Assembly: GCF_026248825.1 (NCBI RefSeq)
Contig: NZ_CP110973.1
Location: 558,001-622,000 of the forward strand
Length of the DNA: 64,000 nt
Source of the DNA: Larkinella insperata
GTDB lineage: Bacteria > Bacteroidota > Bacteroidia > Cytophagales > Spirosomataceae
Direction of reading: 5' to 3'
The notes under the pieces were generated by a model. That model was given only the letters and a program-made list of their open reading frames with translations. It did not search any database and was not told the origin of the DNA. The position numbers were made by a program, and so were the translations under genes. Positions 31,714 through 40,209 of the stretch are shown here, one piece after another. The stretch's first letter is position 1. Each line of letters opens with the position of its first letter.

Positions 31714-33651
31714 ATGATCAAACAGCCCCTTTTCGCCCTGGCATCCCTTCTTTGTTTCCTAGCCACGCCCGGATCGTCGCAATCCGTTTCCAGTCAGGAA
31801 TGGCCCGCTTACGGCAACGATGCTGGCGGTATGCGGTATTCGCCCCTGAAACAAATCAACCCCGAAAACGTCAAGCAGCTCCGCGTCGCCTGGACCTTCC
31901 GTACGGGCGAACTGGAACACTATAAAGGAACTAATACCGACGAAAAAGCAGCTTTTGAAGCTACGCCGGTCATGGTAGATGGAATGCTCATTTTTACGAC
32001 TCCCTCCACCCGGGTGTTTGCCCTGGACGCGGCCACCGGGACGAAAAAGTGGGAGTACGACCCCGACGTGTATCTCCGGCAGGACTTATCCGAAGTCACC
32101 TCGCGGGGTGTTTCCATCTGGCCCGCAGCGACCGACAAAGCCAACGCCCGTGCCCCCAAACGGGTCATTGTTCCCACGCTCGACGGTCGGCTGATCGCGC
32201 TGGATGCGGCCACGGGCAAACCGATTTCGTCGTTTGGCAAGAACGGTTCCGTCGATCTGCGGCAGGGCGTCGGCAACATCAGCGTGACTTCCCCGCCCGC
32301 CATTATCGGTAACACGATTGTCGTCGGTTCATCAATGGGCGACAACCAGCGGTTCAACTACGAACGGGGTGTTGTCCGGGCCTACGACGCCCTGACCGGC
32401 CAGATTCGCTGGAGTTGGGACCCGATTCCGCGTTCCAGAAAAGACCCGGGATTCAAAACCTGGCAGGGCGACAATGCCACGCAAACCGGAGCAGCCAACG
32501 CCTGGTCAGTGATTTCGGCAGATGCGGACCGGGATCTGGTGTTTGTACCGACCACCTCCCCCAGTCCGGATTATTACGGCGGTGAGCGGCTGGGCCAGAA
32601 TCTGTACGCCAGTTCCATCGTTGCCATTCGGGCATCTACGGGCAAAGTCGTCTGGCATTTTCAGACCGTACACCACGATTTGTGGGATTACGACAATGCC
32701 GCCCAACCGCTGCTGTTTACCTTTAATAAAGATGGGAAAGACACGCCTGCCGTGGCCGTTGGCACCAAAATGGGCCATATCTTCATTCTCCACCGCGAAA
32801 CCGGCGTTCCGTTGCTGCCGGTCGAGGAGCGGCCCGTTCCGGCGTCGACGGTTCCGGGCGAAGAAGCCTACCTGACCCAACCCGTTCCGGCCACGCTTCC
32901 GGCCCTGGGCCTGCATAAGCTGGAAGCCTGGGGCGCTACACCGGCCGAAAAAGCCGCGGCCCAGAAACGGATTTCGGCGCTGGAATATAACGGTATTTTC
33001 ACTCCGCCTTCCCTGAAGGGTTCGATCATCACGCCGGGCAACGTGGGCGGCATCAACTGGAGCGGCATGTGCTACGACCCCGAATCCGGTTTGCTGATTA
33101 CCAACGTCAACCGCCTTGCCGCCGTCATTCGGCTTCTCCCCCGCGAGGGACTGGCGGTGGCTATCAAGGACGATCAGGAGTTGCTGCGCTCCGAAACCGG
33201 TTTTCAGGCCGGAACCCCCTATGTACTGAAACGCAGCTATCTGTTTACAAAAAGTGAAGAGGGCCTGTCGATGCAAACCGCTCCGCCCTGGGGGACGCTG
33301 GCGGCCATTAATTTGAAAAAAGGTACATTGGAATGGGAAGTCCCGCTGGGCTTTATGTACAGTCCGGCTCATCATCCCGAAGCGAAAAAATGGGGTTCCA
33401 TCAACTTCGGCGGGGCCATCACCACGGCGGGAGGGCTCGTGTTCATTGCCGCTTCGCTGGACGGCCATTTCCGGGCCTTCAAAACGAGCGATGGCAGTTT
33501 GCAGTGGGAAGTGCCGCTACCCGCCGGAGGGCAGGCCACCCCCATGACGTATCAGCTCAACGGGAAACAGTACGTCGTCATTGCCGCCGGAGGACACGGA
33601 AAAATCGGAACAAAATTGGGTGATTACCTGATCGCGTATGCGCTGCCCTGA
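31714..33651 (+). CDS. PQQ-dependent dehydrogenase (quinoprotein, glucose/alcohol dehydrogenase-like)
   Basis: A 645-residue periplasmic enzyme with a signal peptide (IKQPLFALASLLCFLATPGSSQ). The eight-bladed propeller repeats are visible: EWPAYGNDAGGMRYSPLKQI at the start, then VFALDAATGTKKWEYDP, LIALDAATGKPISSFGKNG, IVAIRASTGKVVWHFQTVHHDLWDYD and LAAINLKKGTLEWEVPLG. The motif HHDLWDYDNAAQP is the active-site region of the soluble part of membrane Gcd-type glucose dehydrogenases. There is no cytochrome c tail and no membrane domain. No PQQ-synthesis genes lie in the window. It has a strong association with the adjacent acyltransferase gene (9 nt). Confidence 0.9.
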   Translation: MIKQPLFALASLLCFLATPGSSQSVSSQEWPAYGNDAGGMRYSPLKQINPENVKQLRVAWTFRTGELEHYKGTNTDEKAAFEATPVMVDGMLIFTTPSTRVFALDAATGTKKWEYDPDVYLRQDLSEVTSRGVSIWPAATDKANARAPKRVIVPTLDGRLIALDAATGKPISSFGKNGSVDLRQGVGNISVTSPPAIIGNTIVVGSSMGDNQRFNYERGVVRAYDALTGQIRWSWDPIPRSRKDPGFKTWQGDNATQTGAANAWSVISADADRDLVFVPTTSPSPDYYGGERLGQNLYASSIVAIRASTGKVVWHFQTVHHDLWDYDNAAQPLLFTFNKDGKDTPAVAVGTKMGHIFILHRETGVPLLPVEERPVPASTVPGEEAYLTQPVPATLPALGLHKLEAWGATPAEKAAAQKRISALEYNGIFTPPSLKGSIITPGNVGGINWSGMCYDPESGLLITNVNRLAAVIRLLPREGLAVAIKDDQELLRSETGFQAGTPYVLKRSYLFTKSEEGLSMQTAPPWGTLAAINLKKGTLEWEVPLGFMYSPAHHPEAKKWGSINFGGAITTAGGLVFIAASLDGHFRAFKTSDGSLQWEVPLPAGGQATPMTYQLNGKQYVVIAAGGHGKIGTKLGDYLIAYALP

Positions 33652-33838
33652 TCCCGTTTTAGCCCAATCGTCGGCTTCACGTTACTTTTTTAAAATCTTT
33701 TTCATCCTCACGCAACCGTTTGGCCCTCTGGTTCGTATATGTGTCACAGAAGCCTTTGACTCGACCTACCTATGATAACGAAGCGCCAGGGGAACCGCTG
33801 ATGTTACCGGTTCGCGTCATGAGGTCTGCTTGATTACG

Positions 33839-33885
33839 CCCGGTCCTTCCGATCCTTTCGGAGTGGCCGGGTGTTTTCTTTTTTT
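33839..33885 (+). terminator. Terminator-like hairpin before the DPP-IV-type peptidase
   Basis: CCCGG (33839-33843) pairs with CCGGG (33867-33871); an inner stem (CCGA with TCGG) lies inside it, and a T-rich run follows (33872-33885). It is 190 nt after the dehydrogenase stop and overlaps the promoter of the next gene, so it may end upstream transcription. Confidence 0.55.
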
Positions 33886-33886
33886 G

Positions 33887-33894
33887 TATTTTCG
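33887..33894 (+). promoter_or_regulatory. Candidate -7 box of the DPP-IV-type peptidase gene
   Basis: TATTTTCG differs from TAnnTTTG by one base and lies 36 nt upstream of the ATG at 33931, directly after the T-run of a hairpin. A matching -33 element is not obvious, so confidence is low. Confidence 0.3.
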
Positions 33895-33930
33895 TGGAAA
33901 TAGCCCTGAATTCCTGAACACGCTTCCGTT

Positions 33931-36231
33931 ATGAGCCGCCCTTTACATCCCTCCTTTCTTTGCCCCGTGCTGTCCATTTTATTTTTTCTGATGTTCGGCA
34001 ATACGGTTTCGACCCGGGCGCAGGGACAACTGGAAGACTATAAACGGTCGGCGGCTTTACGCGAAAAGATACAGGGCAAGGTTTACAACGCGCCCGCCAA
34101 CGTCTACTGGACGCCCGGCCAAAAGCTCTGGTACCTGATCCGTACCGCCCGGGGCCGCGAGTTTGTGGTGGTCGATCCCCGAAAGAAAACCCGTCAACCG
34201 GCGTTCGATCAGGAGCAGCTGGCGAAAAAATTGACCGAAGCCACCGGCAAGAAAGTCGATCCCTTCAACCTCCCCTTCACCTCAATTACATTCGGGAAAG
34301 ACGATGAAGAGGTGGAGTTTGTGGCTGAAGGTACCACCTGGCAATACGCCACCGGCTCGTTTGCGTTCCGGAAGAAAGGACCGTTCCGGGCCGAACCCAC
34401 CGACCGACGGTATTGGGGCAGCAGCCGCGATGAACTCGACGAAAAGCCGGTTTTCTCGCCCGACAGCACGCAGACGGCTTTCATCAAAAACTACAACGTC
34501 TACGTCCGTTCCGAAAAAACGAAGCAGGAAACGCAACTGAGCTTCGACGGCTCAGAGGGCGACTACTATTCCGGCAACATTCAGTGGTCGCCCGACTCTA
34601 AAAAACTGGCGACCAACAAAATTCGCCCGAATAAAAAACACCTGATCCACTTCGTGCGCTCCTCACCCGACGATCAGCTTCAGCCCAAACTGGAAAGCCG
34701 GGAATACCTGAAGCCGGGCGACGCCCTGCCCATTCGACGGCCCCAGTTGTTTTGGGTTGAATCAAAAAAGCAGATTTCCGTAGACGATGCGCTGTTTAAC
34801 GAGCAATTCAGCTTATCGCGGCTGGAATGGCGCAAAGACAGCCGGGCTTTTACCTTTGAATACAACCAGCGCGGCCACCAGGTGTACCGGGTTCTGGAGG
34901 TCAGCGCGACGACCGGGGCGGTAAAATCGTTGGTTGAAGAACGCAGCAATACCTTCATCGATTACAGCGGCAAGCGCTCCCGGCACGACGCCAACGACGG
35001 CCAGGAAATCATCTGGGCGTCGGAGCGCGACGGCTGGAACCACCTGTACCTGGTTGATGGTGCCACCGGGAAAGTGAAAAAGCAGATTACCAAAGGCGAG
35101 TGGGTGGTGCGAAATCTGGTGCATGTCGACGACAAAACCCGCACCATTCTATTTGCCGCCAGCGGTCGCAACGCCGATCAGGACCCGTATTTCGTTCACT
35201 ACTACAAGGTTAACTTCGACGGCTCGGGCCTAACGGCTTTGACGACGGAGAATGCCAACCACACGGCCACGTTTTCACCCGACTACCAGTTTTTTGTTGA
35301 TACCTATTCCCGCGTGGACCTGCCGCCGGTAACGGTGTTGCGGAACTCGGCCGACGGCAGCGTGGTGCTGGAACTCGAAAAAGCCGACATCAGCGAGTGG
35401 CAGAAAGCGGGCTGGAAAGCGCCGGAAGTGTTTACAGCCAAAGGGCGCGACGGCAAAACCGACATCTGGGGCGTTATCATCCGTCCGACCAACTTCGATC
35501 CGGCCAGGAAGTATCCGGTGATTGAGAATATCTACGCCGGGCCGCACGGTTCGTTTGTACCGAAGACGTTCATGACCAACAACCTGTCCATGCACGAACT
35601 GGCCGAACTGGGTTTCATTGTTGTGCAGATCGACGGGATGGGCACCTCCAACCGTTCCAAAGCCTTTCAGGATGTGTGCTGGAAAAACCTGAAAGACGCC
35701 GGTTTTCCCGACCGGATTCTGTGGATGAAAGCGGCCGCCCAGAAATACAGCCAACTGGATTTGAGCAAAGTCGGCATTTACGGCACGTCGGCGGGTGGGC
35801 AAAGTTCGACGGGGGCGCTCCTGTTTCATCCCGACTTTTACAAAGCCGCCGTTTCGTCCTGCGGCTGTCACGACAACCGCATGGATAAAATGTGGTGGAA
35901 CGAGCAGTGGATGGGCTACCCCATTGGCCCGCACTACGCCGAGTGTTCCAACGTGACGAACGCCCACAAACTACAGGGCAACCTGCTCCTGCTGGTCGGT
36001 GAAGTAGACGACAACGTGGATCCCGCTTCGACCTACCAGCTCGCCAACGCCTTGATTAAGGCCAACAAAGATTTCGAACTAGTGACCTTGCCGGGCATGA
36101 GCCACACCACGGGAGGTGAATTCGGCGAACGCAAACGGCGGGATTTCTTCGTCAAAAACCTGCTGGGCGTCGATCCGCCCAACTGGAATGAAATGAGCAA
36201 AGACGTGGCGGGTTCAGAAGCGGGAAAATAA
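33931..36231 (+). CDS. S9 family peptidase (DPP-IV-like) with a secretion signal
   Basis: A 766-residue protein. Its N-terminus, LCPVLSILFFLMFGNTVSTRAQ, is a signal peptide. Residues about 100-470 make up a DPP-IV-type beta-propeller (the FSPDSTQTAFIKNYNVYV and WSPDSKKLATNK segments). The C-terminal hydrolase domain has GIYGTSAGGQSS (nucleophile Ser in G-x-S-x-G-G), the acid in GEVDDNVDP and His in LPGMSHTTGGEFG. It would act in the periplasm or outside the cell on peptides, probably cleaving after Pro or Ala. The residues after the nucleophile, SSCGCHDNRMDKMWW, depart from the classical S9 sequence. Its stop codon is adjacent to the stop of the convergent thioesterase. Confidence 0.88.
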   Translation: MSRPLHPSFLCPVLSILFFLMFGNTVSTRAQGQLEDYKRSAALREKIQGKVYNAPANVYWTPGQKLWYLIRTARGREFVVVDPRKKTRQPAFDQEQLAKKLTEATGKKVDPFNLPFTSITFGKDDEEVEFVAEGTTWQYATGSFAFRKKGPFRAEPTDRRYWGSSRDELDEKPVFSPDSTQTAFIKNYNVYVRSEKTKQETQLSFDGSEGDYYSGNIQWSPDSKKLATNKIRPNKKHLIHFVRSSPDDQLQPKLESREYLKPGDALPIRRPQLFWVESKKQISVDDALFNEQFSLSRLEWRKDSRAFTFEYNQRGHQVYRVLEVSATTGAVKSLVEERSNTFIDYSGKRSRHDANDGQEIIWASERDGWNHLYLVDGATGKVKKQITKGEWVVRNLVHVDDKTRTILFAASGRNADQDPYFVHYYKVNFDGSGLTALTTENANHTATFSPDYQFFVDTYSRVDLPPVTVLRNSADGSVVLELEKADISEWQKAGWKAPEVFTAKGRDGKTDIWGVIIRPTNFDPARKYPVIENIYAGPHGSFVPKTFMTNNLSMHELAELGFIVVQIDGMGTSNRSKAFQDVCWKNLKDAGFPDRILWMKAAAQKYSQLDLSKVGIYGTSAGGQSSTGALLFHPDFYKAAVSSCGCHDNRMDKMWWNEQWMGYPIGPHYAECSNVTNAHKLQGNLLLLVGEVDDNVDPASTYQLANALIKANKDFELVTLPGMSHTTGGEFGERKRRDFFVKNLLGVDPPNWNEMSKDVAGSEAGK

Positions 36232-36618
36232 TCAGAGAATCTTGACCGGATTTTTGTGTTCGTCGATGGCCACGAAGGTAAACGACCCATGAACGGCCCG
36301 TTCGCGGTGTTCGCTGTACATTTCTTCAACGAAAATCTCAACGTCAATTTTAATGCTCGTGTTGCCGATATGGGCCACATTGCCGATTAGTTCGACGATG
36401 GTTCCGGCGGGAATGGCTTTGTTGAAATTGATTTTGTCCGACGAAACCGTTACGACCCGTTTGCGCGTAAACCGGGTGGCGGTAATGAACGCAATTTCGT
36501 CCATCATCTGCATGGCCGTACCGCCAAAAAGCGTATCGTAATGATTGGTTGTATTCGGGAAAACGGCTTTGAAAACGCGGGTTTCAGCCTGCTTAATTCG
36601 TTCTTCGAGTGAATCCAT
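36232..36618 (-). CDS. Acyl-CoA thioesterase (YciA/hotdog-like)
   Basis: A 128-residue hotdog-fold protein. The motif FPNTTNHYDTLFGGTAMQMMDEIA (core NHYDTLFGGTAMQMMDEIA) is typical of acyl-CoA thioesterases of the YciA/BACH type, with the catalytic Asp in M-M-D. It ends with the strand VHGSFTFVAIDEHKNPVKIL, also typical. It would release fatty acids or other acids from CoA in the cytoplasm. Length fits a single hotdog domain that dimerises to hexamers. It shares the boundary with the S9 peptidase stop (36231/36232), so the two genes converge with no spacer. Confidence 0.88.
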   Translation of the reverse strand: MDSLEERIKQAETRVFKAVFPNTTNHYDTLFGGTAMQMMDEIAFITATRFTRKRVVTVSSDKINFNKAIPAGTIVELIGNVAHIGNTSIKIDVEIFVEEMYSEHRERAVHGSFTFVAIDEHKNPVKIL

Positions 36619-36639
36619 AGGGTTAAAAATAGGCCCGTT

Positions 36640-36885
36640 TCAGTGCGCATTCCGAAATTTCTCCATCTTTTTTTGATGGGCCATCCGGTTGTATTCGGTC
36701 CGCACTTCCCGCAGGCAGTTGGCACACAGGCAATTGGCAAACTGCGAACGCACGTAGTTTCGCTGTTCTTCGGTTAGCTGAACCGCCACACACTGGCACA
36801 GGTTGATGCTGCCGACCTTGCATTCGAAGGCCGTGCCGCAACGCGGACAGCCAACGGTTTCGTGCTTCCTGACTGGTGTCTCCAT
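36640..36885 (-). CDS. Cysteine-rich CWC family protein
   Basis: An 81-residue protein whose cysteine pattern, VGCPRCGTAFECK, then LCQC, then CLCANCLREV, is that of the cysteine-rich CWC family (PF14375), small proteins of unknown role that probably bind zinc or iron. The body has a repeating Gln/Asn-rich part (AVQLTEEQRNYVRSQFAN). No signal peptide. It lies 21 nt upstream of the thioesterase gene on the same strand and 48 nt downstream of metE, so all three might be on one transcript. Confidence 0.8.
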   Translation of the reverse strand: METPVRKHETVGCPRCGTAFECKVGSINLCQCVAVQLTEEQRNYVRSQFANCLCANCLREVRTEYNRMAHQKKMEKFRNAH

Positions 36886-36898
36886 GTGCTTATAACCA

Positions 36899-36926
36899 AT
36901 TCCGGCCAGCCGTGGCCGGCCGGAAT
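36899..36926 (-). other. GC-rich hairpin after metE
   Basis: ATTCCGGCC and GGCCGGAAT (36899-36907 and 36918-36926) form a 9 bp perfect stem with a 10 nt loop, just beyond the metE stop on the minus strand. It lacks a U-run, so it may be a weak terminator or an RNA-stabilising element in the gap before the CWC gene. Confidence 0.5.
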
Positions 36927-36933
36927 GAGTAAT

Positions 36934-39261
36934 TTATACGTTTTCGGTTACCAGATGACGGGCGGTTTGGGCCGCCTGCACCATGTTTTTGAGCGCCTGT
37001 TCCGTTTCCGGCCACCGACGGGTTTTCAGCCCGCAGTCGGGGTTGACCCACAGGTTGCGTACCGGCAGCACGTCAGCGGCTTTATTCAACAACGCCACCA
37101 TTTCTTCTTTCGTCGGCACGCGCGGGCTGTGAATGTCGTAAACACCGGGGCCAATTTCGTTTGGATAATTGAATTGCACAAAAGCGTCCAGCAACTCCAT
37201 CTGCGAGCGCGACGTTTCAATCGTGATCACGTCGGCATCCATGTCGGCAATCTGCTGAATGATGTCGTTGAACTCCGAGTAGCACATGTGCGTGTGAATC
37301 TGCGTTTCGTCCTGCACCCCCGACGCCGACACCCGGAACGCCTTCACGGCCCAATCCAGGTAAGCCGCCCAATTTTCGCGACGCAGCGGCAAGCCTTCCC
37401 GAATGGCCGGTTCGTCAATCTGAATCACCCGGATGCCGGCCCGTTCCAGATCAACCACCTCGTCCCGGATGGCGAAGGCAATCTGCATACACGTGTCCCG
37501 GCGCGGCTGATCGTCGCGCACAAACGACCATTGCAGAATCGTCACCGGCCCGGTCAGCATTCCTTTAACGGGTTTGTCCGTCAGCGATTGCGCGTACTCG
37601 GCCCAGCGAACCGTCATGGCCTCGGGCCGGTAGACATCGCCGTAAATGATCGGCGGTTTAACGCAGCGCGAACCGTAGCTCTGCACCCAGCCATTCTGGC
37701 TAAAGGCAAAACCGTCGAGCAATTCGCCGAAGTATTCAACCATGTCGTTGCGTTCAAATTCACCGTGTACGAGCACGTCCAGCCCGATTTCTTCCTGCCA
37801 GCGGATGGCTTTCTCCGTTTCGGTCCGGATGAAATCTTCGTATTGTTCCAGCGTCTTCTCCCCTTTTTTGAATTTGGCCCGGTTTACCCGAACGTCTTCC
37901 GTTTGCGGAAACGAACCAATGGTTGTGGTCGGGAAAAGCGGTAAATGGAGCCGCTGGTGTTGCAGGGCCTGCCGTTGCCCGAAAGCGCCCTGACGGTGCG
38001 TATCGGCATCGGTGAGCTGATTGACCCGCTGCTGAACGGCCGGGCGATTGATACGTGTGGATTGTCGGCGGGCGGTTAGCACGGCTTCGTTTGCGCGGAG
38101 CCACGTTTGTGCCTGTTCACTGTTGGGGTCGGTGGAAATCGTCGCCAGTTTGACCACTTCGGCCAGTTTTTGTTTGGCAAACGCCAGCCATTGTTTGATT
38201 TCGGGCGTTAGACCGCTGGCGTCGGTTTCCGAATCCAGGTCGCAGGGCGTGTGCAGCAGCGAACACGAAGGAGCCACCAGCACGCGGTCGCGGCCCAGCG
38301 CATCGATGGCTTTCCGGATCAAATCCAGCGAACGGCTTAAGTCGTTAATCCAGATGTTCCGCCCGTCGACCACGCCCAGCGACAGGGCCGTGCTGCCATT
38401 GACAAAATCGGTGTTCAAAATATCATCCAATTGGCTCGGGCAGCGTACCAGATCCAGGTGCAGGGCATCGACCGGCAATTGCGTTGCCAGGGTCAGGTTT
38501 TCGCCGAAACACTCGAAATACGACGCCACCAGCAGTTTCAGCTTTGGAAACCGTTCGCGCAAAAACCGGTATGCCGTGGCGTAGGCCAGCTTCTCGCGTT
38601 CATCCGAATTCAGCACCAGGCTGGGTTCGTCCAACTGAATCCATTCGGCCCCCTGCTCCTGCAGGCGGTTCAGAATCTGTTCGTACACCGGCAGCAGGCG
38701 GTCCAGCAGATCCAGCCGGTGGAAACCGTCTTCTTTTTCCTTGCCCAGCAGCAGATACGTCACCGGCCCGAGCAGTACCGGCTTCGGTACCGCGCCCAGC
38801 ACGGTTTTGGCTTCTTCAAATTGAGCGAAAAGCTTTTCGGACCGGAGCGAGAACGTTTGGTTCTGGGTGAATTCGGGAACGATGTAGTGGTAGTTGGTAT
38901 CGAACCACTTGGTCATTTCCATCGCAATCAGGTCCAGACCGTCTTTCTGGTAGCCCCGGGCCATGGCAAAATACAGGTCCAGCTCGTTGGCGGATGGCTT
39001 TTCGGCGAGGGGTTGAAACCGTTCCGGAATGGCGTTGACCGTCAGCGACCAGTCGAGTGTCTGGTCGTAAAACGAGAAGTCGTTGCACGGAATCAGCGCG
39101 ATTCCGGCCTGTTGCTGCGTCAGCCAGTTGTCGCGCCGAATGCGCTGCCCGGCTTCGAGCAGTTGATCATGGGAAATTTTTCCGGCCCAGTACTGTTCAC
39201 TGGCCTTTTTGAGTTCGCGGTGGCTACCGATTCGTGGATAGCCGAGGTTGTGTGCGACCAT
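36934..39261 (-). CDS. metE: Cobalamin-independent methionine synthase MetE
   Basis: A 775-residue enzyme from the ATG at 39261, MVAHNLGYPRIG; an open frame upstream to 39351 is non-conserved. It transfers the methyl group of 5-methyltetrahydropteroyl-triglutamate to homocysteine in the cytoplasm. The zinc-site residues are visible in THMCYSEFNDI (His, Cys), in TIETSRSQM (Glu) and in NPDCGLKTR (Cys). Substrate-binding stretches EIGLDVLVHGEFERNDMVEY and TTTIGSFPQT are present. Length is standard (about 755-775). A cobalamin riboswitch sits upstream on the same strand, so B12 availability should reduce expression, as known for metE in other bacteria. Confidence 0.97.
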   Translation of the reverse strand: MVAHNLGYPRIGSHRELKKASEQYWAGKISHDQLLEAGQRIRRDNWLTQQQAGIALIPCNDFSFYDQTLDWSLTVNAIPERFQPLAEKPSANELDLYFAMARGYQKDGLDLIAMEMTKWFDTNYHYIVPEFTQNQTFSLRSEKLFAQFEEAKTVLGAVPKPVLLGPVTYLLLGKEKEDGFHRLDLLDRLLPVYEQILNRLQEQGAEWIQLDEPSLVLNSDEREKLAYATAYRFLRERFPKLKLLVASYFECFGENLTLATQLPVDALHLDLVRCPSQLDDILNTDFVNGSTALSLGVVDGRNIWINDLSRSLDLIRKAIDALGRDRVLVAPSCSLLHTPCDLDSETDASGLTPEIKQWLAFAKQKLAEVVKLATISTDPNSEQAQTWLRANEAVLTARRQSTRINRPAVQQRVNQLTDADTHRQGAFGQRQALQHQRLHLPLFPTTTIGSFPQTEDVRVNRAKFKKGEKTLEQYEDFIRTETEKAIRWQEEIGLDVLVHGEFERNDMVEYFGELLDGFAFSQNGWVQSYGSRCVKPPIIYGDVYRPEAMTVRWAEYAQSLTDKPVKGMLTGPVTILQWSFVRDDQPRRDTCMQIAFAIRDEVVDLERAGIRVIQIDEPAIREGLPLRRENWAAYLDWAVKAFRVSASGVQDETQIHTHMCYSEFNDIIQQIADMDADVITIETSRSQMELLDAFVQFNYPNEIGPGVYDIHSPRVPTKEEMVALLNKAADVLPVRNLWVNPDCGLKTRRWPETEQALKNMVQAAQTARHLVTENV

Positions 39262-39433
39262 TTTTGGAATGTTGGTTAAATAATGGTACCGAGCTCTTTG
39301 CCGAACTCCCTGTACCCGCACGCTGCGAAACACCCAAAAATAATGACACACCTACCCGGCCCGCTCAAGACAGGAAGGATAAGAAGCGTCAATGGTTGAT
39401 GGAAGCCCAGAAGCGTGTGGGCGTAATCAAGTA

Positions 39434-39612
39434 GGCTAAGGCAAGTCTCCTGGCTTGTGACGGTAATTTGCCGTCCTTCTCATTCCGCGGGCGGAACAAT
39501 GGACATCGAGGGCAAACCCTTTTCTAAATGGTCACTGACAGTAGCAACGTCTGCTCGTGATTCTCACACGATTCCTTTTTCATTCCCCAACCCTCTTGGG
39601 GAAACCGTAGCC
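39434..39612 (-). ncRNA. Cobalamin (vitamin B12) riboswitch upstream of metE
   Basis: On the minus strand the B12 box reads AGCCAGGAGACTTGCC (39440-39455), matching the consensus AGYCAGGAGACCTGCC. The class core is also visible: GGAATCGTGTGAGAATCAC (39556-39575 region), then GCAGACGTTGCTACTGTCAG, and GAAGG in the 3' half. The outer P1 stem pairs 39605-39612 (GGCTACGG) with 39434-39441 (CCTTAGCC), seven of eight positions. It lies 173 nt upstream of the metE ATG. Cobalamin binding usually turns off metE, so this fits a B12 switch between MetE and the B12-dependent MetH. Confidence 0.92.
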
Positions 39613-39641
39613 TGTTTGACGGAAAACAAAGAACAACACCG

Positions 39642-39673
39642 CAAACTAACGGCAAACCGTCGGGAAAAACAAA
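39642..39673 (-). promoter_or_regulatory. Candidate promoter of the B12-riboswitch-metE transcript
   Basis: On the minus strand TTTG (39670-39673) is followed by 21 nt and TAGTTTG (39642-39648), a near match to TTTG-N19-21-TAnnTTTG with one base fewer in the -7 box. Transcription would start about 7 nt further on, just upstream of the riboswitch 5' end at 39612, which fits well. Confidence 0.4.
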
Positions 39674-39746
39674 CGGCCCTTCCGGAACCTGTTTTCAACC
39701 TTACCGTCGATTCATTATTTTTACGCTTCACTAATCCGGTCAATTT

Positions 39747-40199
39747 ATGCGGCTTATCCTGCTTTTTGGTGCGTTTCTAACGGTGTTAAACAGTTGCAAC
39801 AGCGGCTCTCAACGGGCCGACACATCGACCAGCGAGGCCCCATCTGATTCTTCCGCGTTGCGGGATACGGTTTGCTACCAGCAGGTCACGGGCCGCGATA
39901 CCACCACGCTCCGGCTCGTCATCAACGGCTCCAACGTAACGGGCGAACTGGCCATTTTGCCTTACGAAAAAGACCGGGCGCGCGGCCCCATCAGCGGTAC
40001 GCTGGCAGACAACCAAATCCGGGCCGACTGGCAACGTTCGGGCGAAGGCGTCACGCAACCGTACGAGCTTACCTTCACGCTGGCGGGTGATGCCGTTACC
40101 TGGCGGGAAGGCGAACGGGTGGAGCAGCAGGGGCGCTGGGTGTTGAAAAGCCCGGAAAGCGGTTTTGAATACAAGGTATTGAAGTCGGAATGCCGGTAA
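39747..40199 (+). CDS. Small hypothetical lipoprotein
   Basis: A 150-residue protein with a lipoprotein signal (RLILLFGAFLTVLNSC, lipobox LNSC). The mature part begins with a Ser/Thr-rich spacer (NSGSQRADTSTSEAPSDSS) and continues as a beta-rich domain of strands (TTLRLVINGSNVTGELAIL, LTFTLAGDAVTWREGERVEQQGRW). It resembles small Bacteroidota envelope lipoproteins with no assigned function. It faces metE and its riboswitch across a 134 nt spacer and is 183 nt upstream of the first GT-C-like gene on the same strand. Confidence 0.6.
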   Translation: MRLILLFGAFLTVLNSCNSGSQRADTSTSEAPSDSSALRDTVCYQQVTGRDTTTLRLVINGSNVTGELAILPYEKDRARGPISGTLADNQIRADWQRSGEGVTQPYELTFTLAGDAVTWREGERVEQQGRWVLKSPESGFEYKVLKSECR

Positions 40200-40209
40200 A
40201 GGGTTTGTT

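Larger units (their letters stand above)
39262..39746. other. Non-coding interval between metE and a lipoprotein gene
   Basis: This 485 bp gap contains the metE leader, the cobalamin riboswitch (39434-39612) and its candidate promoter (39642-39673). The segment nearest metE (39262-39433) has no structure I can name. The far end (39674-39746) precedes the lipoprotein gene on the other strand and should hold its promoter. A 107-codon open frame inside the riboswitch is not a gene. Confidence 0.7.

Noticed and set aside
36862..37944. 360-codon plus-strand open frame opposite metE
   Set aside because: Antisense shadow of metE; no independent evidence.
39457..39780. 107-codon plus-strand open frame overlapping the B12 riboswitch
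   Set aside because: Runs across the riboswitch on the opposite strand and into the next lipoprotein gene; no protein features.
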